Source: CAZWUZ01 sp964637655 [NCBI: uncultured bacterium] (lineage in GTDB: Bacteria > DAOPZR01). From it: a stretch of DNA of 5,457 bases. The DNA lies in assembly GCA_964637655.1 (NCBI GenBank), contig CAZWUZ010000258.1:1-5457 (forward strand), given 5' to 3'. A program made the translations under genes and the position numbers. Below are positions 1-4,540 of the stretch, piece after piece (position 1 is the first letter of the stretch; every line of letters begins with the position of its first letter). The notes beneath the pieces are model-generated. The model saw only the letters and a list, made by a program, of their open reading frames with translations, did no database searches and had not been told where the DNA came from.

Positions 1-1
1 C

Positions 2-589
2 TACCGCTGTAATTTCTCCACCAAGACGCCTGACCTCCTCCCGGCGCCTCTGCAGGAGGGGGGGCGCCCCGCGTTTATCTTGCGCTTAGTGCTGGCGGCG
101 ACGCTGTCGTCGGTGTACGGCATCTACAACGGCTTCGAACTGTGCGAGAACACCCCGAAGGTGCCGGGGAAGGAGGAGTACCTCGACTCGGAAAAATACC
201 AGTTCAAGGTCTGGGACTGGGACCGCCCGGGCAATATCAAGGATATCGTGGCGAAGGTCAACGCCATCCGCCGCGCCAACGCAGCGCTGCAGGAATACGA
301 CAACCTGCGCTTTGTACACAACGAGAACAACCAGGTGCTCACGTACTGCAAGATGACCCCGGACAAGAGCAACATCATCCTCGTGGCGGTCAATCTCGAC
401 TACCACAGCGCGCAGACGACCACCATGCACCTGCCGCTGGAAACGTGGGGGATTGAAGGGTGGGAAACCTACCGCGCCGAGGAACTGCTCGCGGGTACGG
501 TGCAGCAGTGGAAAGGCGGGCGGGTCTGGGGCATCACGCTTGCTCCACAGACGAACATCGCGGCCATCTGGCGCATCAGCAGACAGTAA
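2..589 (+). CDS. glgE: Alpha-1,4-glucan:maltose-1-phosphate maltosyltransferase, C-terminal part (5' end outside window)
   Basis: GlgE transfers maltose from alpha-maltose-1-phosphate to growing alpha-1,4-glucan in the cytoplasm (GH13 family, trehalose-to-glucan route). The frame is open from base 2, so 195 codons of a normally 650-700-residue enzyme are seen and the true start and catalytic Asp/Glu lie upstream. Recognisable family blocks in order are TPDLLP, GGRPAF, RLVLAATLSSVYGIYNGFEL, EEYLDSEKY, DWDRPGNI, the helix with NAIRRANAALQ, the NLRF...NNQVL strand, and the beta-rich C-terminal domain with ILVAVNLD. These cover the end of the (beta/alpha)8 barrel and the C-terminal beta domain. 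The TAA stop is at 587-589, followed by a stem-loop. The TTG at 82 is not the start, because family similarity continues upstream of it. Identity is by recognition of the family pattern; no search was run. Confidence 0.93.
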   Translation, partial: YRCNFSTKTPDLLPAPLQEGGRPAFILRLVLAATLSSVYGIYNGFELCENTPKVPGKEEYLDSEKYQFKVWDWDRPGNIKDIVAKVNAIRRANAALQEYDNLRFVHNENNQVLTYCKMTPDKSNIILVAVNLDYHSAQTTTMHLPLETWGIEGWETYRAEELLAGTVQQWKGGRVWGITLAPQTNIAAIWRISRQ

Positions 590-601
590 ACGCAAGGACG
601 G

Positions 602-627
602 GGGGGCGCGGAGGAATCCGTGCCCCC
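602..627. terminator. Stem-loop between convergent genes, possible bidirectional terminator
   Basis: A 10-bp stem (602-611 with 618-627, one G-U pair) closes a six-base loop (612-617). It lies 13 bases after the glgE stop and 5 bases beyond the stop of the convergent small membrane gene. The + side is followed by a moderately T-rich stretch (628-637, 6 of 10 T), and the - side has no good T tract. Position and stem strength support termination; the weak tails keep confidence moderate. Confidence 0.55.
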
Positions 628-632
628 TGTTG

Positions 633-893
633 CTATTCGAGGAGGTCGGGCAGGTCGGCGTAGTAGGAAAGACCGAAGAGGAGCAGCACGAGGCCGAGGA
701 TGGCGAGCAGTTCCGCGACCGCATGCAGGGCGAATCCGGAGGAGACCTCTTCCTGCTGCCGCCCGCGCTGATGCACGAAGAGCGGGATGAAAAACATCAG
801 GATAAGGCCGAGCGACATGACCAGCAGGCCGGGGACGCCTTCCCAGCTCAGCCAGCCGTCAGCCAGCTGCGAGAAAAAGTCAGGTTCGTCCAT
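633..893 (-). CDS. Small two-helix membrane protein, function unknown
   Basis: This 86-residue protein is not recognised as a named family. It has an acidic, aromatic N-terminus (MDEPDFFSQLADGW), a first hydrophobic helix at about residues 21-40 (VPGLLVMSLGLILMFFIPLF), a short polar basic/acidic loop (HQRGRQQEEVSS), a second helix at about 58-78 and an acidic end (DLPDLLE). The hairpin topology suggests an inner-membrane protein. I chose ATG 893; a TTG at 902 in the same frame falls inside the preceding terminator stem and is less likely. No Shine-Dalgarno is visible before either start, because the bases upstream of the ATG are the terminator of the histone-like gene. The stop is TAG at 633-635. 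Clean hydrophobic periodicity, an acidic C-terminus and a convergent stem-loop downstream favour a real gene, but its expression signals are unclear. Confidence 0.7.
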   Translation of the reverse strand: MDEPDFFSQLADGWLSWEGVPGLLVMSLGLILMFFIPLFVHQRGRQQEEVSSGFALHAVAELLAILGLVLLLFGLSYYADLPDLLE

Positions 894-928
894 AAAAATC
901 AAAGGGAACGCCGCTAAGCGTTCCCTTT
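894..928 (-). terminator. Rho-independent terminator of the histone-like gene
   Basis: On the minus strand a perfect 11-bp stem (928-918 with 911-901, arm AAAGGGAACGC) encloses a six-base loop and is followed by GATTTTT (900-894). It starts 13 bases after the TGA at 942-944. The T tract ends exactly at the ATG (893) of the next gene on the same strand, so transcription into that gene needs read-through or an unseen promoter. Confidence 0.85.
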
Positions 929-941
929 GTACTCCCTCCCA

Positions 942-1264
942 TCACAGCTTGCGCATCCGCGCTTTCAACCCGGCAACGAAGGTCTTGGACTTCCGCAAAC
1001 CGAGCAGGGTGGCCTTGGCAACGACGGTACTGACTGCGAAACCAAGTTTCTTTGCCACCACCTGATTCGTCGCTTTCGGGTACCAGAGGCGAAGAAGTTC
1101 GACCTTTTCCGCCGTCCATTCGATAACCGTCCGTGACGTTTTCGCGCGTGACGCGCGAGGTCGCTTACTTACTTTTTTGCCTTTTTTTTTGCGACCTTCT
1201 TGACCGCCTTCTTCACGACCTTCTTCTTTGCGACCTTCTTCGCCGCTTTCTTCTTCGTAGCCAT
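942..1264 (-). CDS. Lysine-rich histone-H1-like protein with GcrA-like HTH domain, joined by apparent -1 frameshift
   Basis: Reading from ATG 1264 gives a 31-residue peptide of almost only Lys, Ala and Val (starts MATKKKAAKKVAKK), ending at TAA 1171-1169. The next 76 codons lie in the -1 frame, from 1172 to the TGA at 942-944, and read VSKRPRASRAKTSRT followed by a compact helical domain (WTAEKVELLRLWYP...VVAKKLG...VVAKATLLGLRKS). That domain resembles the GcrA or Myb/SANT trihelical DNA-binding fold. Together they would make a 107-residue basic nucleoid- or DNA-binding protein. The HTH frame has no ATG, GTG or TTG before 1061, which is inside the domain, so it needs the upstream part. The open TTG start at 1286 in the HTH frame would give an acidic Glu/Gly-rich N-terminus without a ribosome site and looks like a shadow. 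The frame change falls in A9 and A6 runs, so it is either programmed frameshifting or an indel. A ribosome site (GGTGG, 1277-1273) lies 8 bases before ATG. Function is inferred only from composition and fold resemblance. Confidence 0.75.
1142..1158 (-). other. Hairpin downstream of the slippery heptamer
   Basis: A perfect 7-bp GC-rich stem (TCGCGCG with CGCGCGA) closes a three-base loop at 1149-1151. It begins 13 bases after the heptamer, which is longer than the 5-9 bases usual for stimulatory structures, so a role in frameshifting is only possible. Confidence 0.35.
1172..1178 (-). other. Candidate -1 frameshift heptamer A AAA AAG next to stop
   Basis: The zero-frame codons are GCA AAA AAG TAA, so the heptamer A AAA AAG is in correct phase for tandem -1 slippage. 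The next codon read after slippage is GTA, which enters the 76-codon HTH frame. This is the heptamer used by Escherichia coli dnaX. A second A-rich site (GCA AAA AAA AAG, 1192-1181) lies 9 bases upstream, and the Shine-Dalgarno-like AGAAGG just before it could act as an upstream stimulator. The alternative is a homopolymer length error. Confidence 0.5.
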
Positions 1265-1314
1265 TGTGTTGTCCACCCCCTCTCAATCGAGAACTTACTG
1301 CTTGCGATTACGCA

Positions 1315-1343
1315 ATACTACCACAATTGTATTATCTTGTCAA
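1315..1343 (-). promoter_or_regulatory. Strong sigma70-type promoter of the histone-like gene, with AT-rich upstream element
   Basis: On the minus strand a perfect TTGACA (1343-1338), a 17-base spacer and TAGTAT (1320-1315) form the promoter. The predicted transcript starts near 1308, leaving a leader of about 44 bases. Immediately upstream, 1344-1376 is nearly all A/T on the minus strand, including several A tracts, in an otherwise GC-rich window. This resembles an UP element or curved DNA. The combination predicts high expression, as expected for an abundant nucleoid-type protein. Confidence 0.85.
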
Positions 1344-1429
1344 TATATTTTTTTGTTTTTTGCAAAAATATTTTCGCGCGGAAAAATCCGGTGCGCAGCA
1401 CGCGCGGCTTGCCTGCCGACGGGAAACGC

Positions 1430-3046
1430 TCATGGTGCGCGCAGCACGCTGATGCCGCCGGCCGTCAGCACGGTCTGCCAGCCGCGCGCGCGCAGCGCGT
1501 GCGTGACGCGATTCCCGTCGGGAAACAGCGCGAAACGGAAACCGTGGTGTGCGAGCACGCGGTCGAAATCGTCGCGCACGAAGTGCAGGGTGAGGTAGTC
1601 ATCCCACACGGGCGCCGGTTCGAAGAGATGGTTGCGCCCGTCGATAAAGACCAGCCGTTGCGGGTACGCGTGCCAGCCGAGCCGCCCGCCGAGCGCGTAG
1701 TAATTGAGCACCGCTTCGCCGTCAGGCACATGGTCCGCCAGCCAGGCGAACGCCGCGTCCTGCGCTGCGTGCCCGAGCGGATGCAACGGCAGCAGCGGTG
1801 ACGGAATCGCGAACGCGGCGACGAGCAACGCGCCGGCCAGCAGCAGCGCGGCGGCAGCACGGTGGCGCGCCACCGGCAGCAGCGACGCCAGCGCGGCAGT
1901 GACGGCAGGCACGCTGACGATGACGAAGAAGAGCAGGTTGCGGCGCGCGGCAAGGAAGGCAACGAGCAACGCGGCGATGGCGAACCGGTCGCTGCGCGGC
2001 AGCGCGCCCAGCCCGGCGAGGGTCAGCGCCACCCACAGCAGCGCCGGCCACCAGGCCGCGTCGGCAAATGCCGGCGGCAGGAAAACGTCGAGGATCTGTG
2101 TTCCCTGCGTCGTCAGCATGCTCGCCAGCGCCCCCCAGATACCGAAGCCGAGCGGATGCAGTGCCGGCGCGACGAGCGCGGCGGCAAGCAGCAGCAGCGG
2201 TGCCCGTCCGGGACGCCGCCTCGCGGTGAGCGCGGCGGCGATCTGCGCCAGCGGGAAGATGAGGGCAAGGAAGAAGGAAAGATGGCAGTTGGCCCAGAGC
2301 GTGACGAGCAGGCCGTAGAGCAGTGTCAGTCGCCAGGGCGGCAGCGGCAGCGACGGCAGCAGCCAGGCCAGCGCGAAGCACGGCACGATGCTGGTGACGG
2401 CGCGCACGGCAAACTCATCGCGCAGCAGCCAGGCAGCGGCAACGCAGGCGACGGCAAGCAACGGGGTATCAGGTACCCGCGACCGGAGGCCGCGGTGGCG
2501 ACGGGCGCGGACCAGCAGGAGAAAGGGGAAGACAAGACAGAACAACGACGTCACCCGCAGCGCCGGCCACCCGCCGATGGCGAACAGGCGATATGCGAAA
2601 AAGGCCGACAGCCACTCCTGCGGCGCCGCGTACGTACCGGGAATGCTGGCGGTGAACAGTTCCTGTGTGATAATGCCGTGTTGCGCCACGGTGCGCCCCG
2701 TATTGAGCCACCACCAGGCGTCGCCGCCGTCGTTGAGATAGCCGTTGACGAGCAGCAGAGAAAGCAGCAGGCCGGCGGCGATGAGCAGGGGCGACCCCGG
2801 TGGTGGCGTCCGGTCAGGCGCGGCCCGGCGTACCGCCCGGACACTGACGGCGACTGACGCCAGCAGCGCGAGGTAGAGCGCAAAGCGGGAGAGGAGACCG
2901 GTGGCGACCAGCAGGGCCAGCGGTACGCTGAGGCGGCGGGGCAGGCGGGGAGCAATCAGGCAGCAGCAGAACAACAGCAGGCCGAGGGGGAGCAGGTCGG
3001 CGACGGAACGGAACTGCGGCGGGTCAGTGAGGAGCGTCAGCAGCAC
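1430..3046 (-). CDS. Large integral membrane protein, putative GT-C-like glycosyltransferase
   Basis: The 538-residue protein has roughly 11-13 hydrophobic helices and a soluble C-terminal domain from about residue 426. Landmarks are GDAWWWLNTGR (108-117) in the first long loop, an extended APQEWLSAFF segment (141-150), WANCHLSFF (251-259), and FIDGR (467-471) within the C-terminal domain that ends in a GW...G.SVL strand. This layout matches uncharacterised multi-pass proteins of GT-C glycosyltransferase type, in which an acidic residue in the first loop (here probably D109) contacts the lipid-linked sugar donor. Acceptor and donor cannot be read from the sequence. The start is GTG 3046, because an in-frame TGA lies 9 bases upstream and no better start is near; the Shine-Dalgarno is not evident. 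The gene begins 17 bases after the preceding gene's stop, so it is probably translated from the same transcript. No clear terminator follows the TGA at 1432-1430. It could also be a transporter, but the DAWW and WANCH loops argue for GT-C. Confidence 0.85.
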   Translation of the reverse strand: MLLTLLTDPPQFRSVADLLPLGLLLFCCCLIAPRLPRRLSVPLALLVATGLLSRFALYLALLASVAVSVRAVRRAAPDRTPPPGSPLLIAAGLLLSLLLVNGYLNDGGDAWWWLNTGRTVAQHGIITQELFTASIPGTYAAPQEWLSAFFAYRLFAIGGWPALRVTSLFCLVFPFLLLVRARRHRGLRSRVPDTPLLAVACVAAAWLLRDEFAVRAVTSIVPCFALAWLLPSLPLPPWRLTLLYGLLVTLWANCHLSFFLALIFPLAQIAAALTARRRPGRAPLLLLAAALVAPALHPLGFGIWGALASMLTTQGTQILDVFLPPAFADAAWWPALLWVALTLAGLGALPRSDRFAIAALLVAFLAARRNLLFFVIVSVPAVTAALASLLPVARHRAAAALLLAGALLVAAFAIPSPLLPLHPLGHAAQDAAFAWLADHVPDGEAVLNYYALGGRLGWHAYPQRLVFIDGRNHLFEPAPVWDDYLTLHFVRDDFDRVLAHHGFRFALFPDGNRVTHALRARGWQTVLTAGGISVLRAP

Positions 3047-3063
3047 GCGCGGTCAGGCGCGCG

Positions 3064-4005
3064 TCAGCGCCCGCAGCAGCAGGAGGGCGCGCTCTCGGCG
3101 GTGCTGCCGCTGCAGCAGGAGGCCCCTTCGCGTGCGCGGTCGCCCTCTTCGTCCCAGCATTCGTCCTCGGGGTCGACGGCGAAGATATCCACTTCGAGTT
3201 CCCACTGATAGCGCCGGCGGCAGAGATGCCAGACCGCGAGGAAAATCGCGGCAAAGAACGCGGCCGGCAGGATGACCGAGGTGGGCATGGCCCAGGCCGA
3301 TGGTACGCAGTACGCGTAGATGAGGAAGAGTACGGTGCCGATGACCGCGGTCTTCGCGCTGCGCCAGAGGATGCGCCCGAACCAGTCGTCCTCGCTCACC
3401 ACGGTCAGTTTGGTGTGGATGAGCGCCAGCAGCCACGCCACGGAGAGCGGCAGCCACAACTGGTCGCGGTAGGCGGCAAAGTCGAGTTCAGGCCAGTCGA
3501 GCGAGCGGAAGCGCACCCAGAAAGCGAACAGCACCGCGAGATTGACGAGGATCAGTTCGGCGACATGCCAGAGGCCGTTCTCGACCCGGCGGTTGATCCA
3601 GTCGTGATTCTCGTCGGCGCGTTTGACTACCGCGCGGAATACGCCGAAAACGATGACATTGAGCACGAAGAGGAGGGGGAAAGCCAGCGCCGGAAAGGCC
3701 GCCGCCTCAGTGCGGCGCAGGAAGAAGGCGAAGACCATGGCCAGCGCCATGCCGCCCAGCGATCCTTTGAGCACGCGCAGGAGCAGGCGCAGGTAGCTCT
3801 CCTCGCGCGTGGTACGGTAGAGCCCGGCGCCGAAGAAGGCGGCCAGATGCGCGACGAGCAGCGCGAGGAGCAGCGCGCTCCAGCCGATATAGGCGGCCTC
3901 GGGATAATCGCCGAGAAAGCGCAGCGACAGCGCGTAGTACGAGGTGAACCCGAGGATGATGGCATCGACGAACATCCAGGTGATGACAACGAGCGGATCG
4001 CCCAT
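3064..4005 (-). CDS. Eight-helix membrane protein with internal duplication and Cys-rich tail
   Basis: The 313-residue protein contains two similar four-helix halves. The first runs from FVDAIILGFTSYYALSLRF (12-30) through GLYRTTREESYLRLLLR (61-77) to FGVFRAVVKR (120-129). The second runs from AELILVNLAVLFAFWVRF (149-166) through the SEDDWFGRILWRS block (204-216) to VWHLCRRR (258-265). Each half resembles the membrane domain that precedes CapD/FlaA1-type sugar-nucleotide dehydratases (helix ending in RF, then a glycolytic-like LYR loop), but no dehydratase domain is present. The C-terminal tail is acidic and then Cys-rich (C283, C297, C298, C309-C311), and could bind metal or be modified. The start is ATG 4005, with AAGGAG 7 bases upstream; an earlier in-frame start at 4035 lacks this. 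It leads the operon with the GT-C-like gene and has its own promoter, which suggests a joint envelope-polymer role (inferred). Exact function is unknown. Confidence 0.85.
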   Translation of the reverse strand: MGDPLVVITWMFVDAIILGFTSYYALSLRFLGDYPEAAYIGWSALLLALLVAHLAAFFGAGLYRTTREESYLRLLLRVLKGSLGGMALAMVFAFFLRRTEAAAFPALAFPLLFVLNVIVFGVFRAVVKRADENHDWINRRVENGLWHVAELILVNLAVLFAFWVRFRSLDWPELDFAAYRDQLWLPLSVAWLLALIHTKLTVVSEDDWFGRILWRSAKTAVIGTVLFLIYAYCVPSAWAMPTSVILPAAFFAAIFLAVWHLCRRRYQWELEVDIFAVDPEDECWDEEGDRAREGASCCSGSTAESAPSCCCGR

Positions 4006-4012
4006 GGTGCGT

Positions 4013-4018
4013 CTCCTT
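4013..4018 (-). promoter_or_regulatory. Ribosome binding site deciding the start at 4005
   Basis: AAGGAG on the minus strand lies 7 bases before ATG 4005. It selects this ATG over the in-frame start at 4035. Confidence 0.85.
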
Positions 4019-4034
4019 GGCACGTAATGCAACA

Positions 4035-4063
4035 ATGTTACTTACTTGTCCGGCTGCCGTCAA
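4035..4063 (-). promoter_or_regulatory. Sigma70-type promoter of the membrane-protein operon
   Basis: On the minus strand TTGACG (4063-4058), a 17-base spacer and TAACAT (4040-4035) lie between the zinc-ribbon stop and ATG 4005. The predicted start is near 4028, giving a leader of about 22 bases that contains the AAGGAG site. The operon can therefore be expressed apart from the zinc-ribbon gene. Confidence 0.65.
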
Positions 4064-4088
4064 GAACGCGTCAGCCGCCGGCGGAAAT

Positions 4089-4448
4089 TCAGGCGTGATT
4101 CCGGTAGCCCTTTTCCCGGAGCAGGGCGAGGCGGCAGGTGTCGCCGGTAAAGCGAAATCCGATAGCGACCTGCAGGGCGCACCGGGGGCAGATGGCGCCG
4201 TGCAGCGCGGTGTCCGTCGCGCCGGCAAGGAACCCCTCCGTTTCGGCGCGGAACTTCTCCGCGAGTGCTGCCGGCAGGCCGGGCAGACGGAAGGTACGGT
4301 CGGCGGCAAACGCCGCGGCGGTGGCGCGCAACGTCGCCTCCGGGAAACGCAGGTCGTAGCCGCAGACGGGACAGTGGTAGCGCAGCGGCCATTGTGTGAC
4401 CGTGCCATCAGGTGCCGAGGCGCAGCGTTCGCCGATGAGTTTCTGCAT
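4089..4448 (-). CDS. Small protein with split zinc ribbon, function unknown
   Basis: The 119-residue soluble protein carries CPVCGYD (C26, C29) and CPRC (C87, C90), spaced as the two knuckles of a zinc ribbon with about 57 residues between them. That insert is Ala-rich and helical in appearance (ATLRATAAAFAADRTF...LPAALAEKFRAETEGFL). The tail forms a likely beta hairpin (VAIGFRFTGDTCRLALL). A four-Cys Zn site is inferred; I do not recognise a named family. The start is ATG 4448: its -10 box lies just upstream, so the predicted transcript begins at or beside the A of this ATG, and the TTG at 4484 would overlap the -35 box. Translation would then be leaderless. The stop is TGA 4091-4089, followed by the next gene's promoter. 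It is divergent from the flavodoxin-like gene. Confidence 0.75.
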   Translation of the reverse strand: MQKLIGERCASAPDGTVTQWPLRYHCPVCGYDLRFPEATLRATAAAFAADRTFRLPGLPAALAEKFRAETEGFLAGATDTALHGAICPRCALQVAIGFRFTGDTCRLALLREKGYRNHA

Positions 4449-4454
4449 GCACCG

Positions 4455-4484
4455 GTTATAACGTGTGTTCGTGTTGCGGGTCAA
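4455..4484 (-). promoter_or_regulatory. Promoter of the zinc-ribbon gene, implying a leaderless mRNA
   Basis: On the minus strand TTGACC (4484-4479), an 18-base spacer and TATAAC (4460-4455) match sigma70 consensus at 5 of 6 bases in each box. Six bases separate the -10 box from ATG 4448, so the usual start distance puts the first transcribed base at the ATG itself. No Shine-Dalgarno is present in those six bases. Confidence 0.75.
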
Positions 4485-4497
4485 CGTGCGGTTGACC
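4479..4497. promoter_or_regulatory. 19-bp perfect dyad formed by two divergent -35 boxes, possible operator
   Basis: GGTCAAC (4479-4485), GTGCG and GTTGACC (4491-4497) form a 7-bp inverted repeat with a 5-base centre. Each arm contains a TTGACC -35 box, one for each divergent gene. A dimeric regulator bound here would block both promoters. The symmetry could also follow simply from two facing -35 boxes. Confidence 0.5.
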
Positions 4498-4521
4498 GCG
4501 TCTGCCGACTGGTGCTACCAT
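4492..4521 (+). promoter_or_regulatory. Promoter of the flavodoxin-like gene
   Basis: TTGACC (4492-4497), an 18-base spacer and TACCAT (4516-4521) form a moderate sigma70-like promoter. The predicted start is near 4528, which leaves only about 13 bases of leader and would truncate the Shine-Dalgarno slightly. Confidence 0.55.
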
Positions 4522-4525
4522 CGTG

Positions 4526-4532
4526 GGGGAGG
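4526..4532 (+). promoter_or_regulatory. Ribosome binding site deciding the start at 4541
   Basis: GGGGAGG lies 8 bases before ATG 4541. It favours this ATG over the in-frame GTG at 4523, which would include the site in its coding region. Confidence 0.75.
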
Positions 4533-4540
4533 CGCTGAGC

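Noticed and set aside
86-724. Minus-strand frame across the glgE end
   Set aside because: It is antisense to a conserved enzyme, Arg/Pro-rich, and crosses the stem-loop and the small membrane gene.
1165-1286. Continuous frame from TTG 1286 giving a 114-residue protein with an acidic N-terminus
   Set aside because: The TTG overlaps the ribosome-site region of ATG 1264 and has none of its own. Its first 38 residues are Glu/Gly-rich frame-shifted readings of lysine codons.
1391-1429. Short GTGC/GCAC hairpin as terminator of the GT-C-like gene
   Set aside because: The stem is only about 4 bp, so the following T run is insufficient for a confident call.
1862-2857. Long open frame on the + strand opposite the GT-C-like gene
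   Set aside because: It is a low-complexity Arg/Gln/Gly-rich shadow of a GC-rich membrane gene, with no ribosome site and no domain.
4075-4084. CCGCCGGCGG palindrome after the zinc-ribbon stop, as a terminator
   Set aside because: It has no loop and no T tract, and sits in the spacer before the next promoter.
3226-4098. Long + strand frame opposite the eight-helix membrane gene
   Set aside because: It is a charged, Glu/Arg/Gln-rich antisense shadow. The minus frame has clear helices, a promoter and a strong ribosome site.
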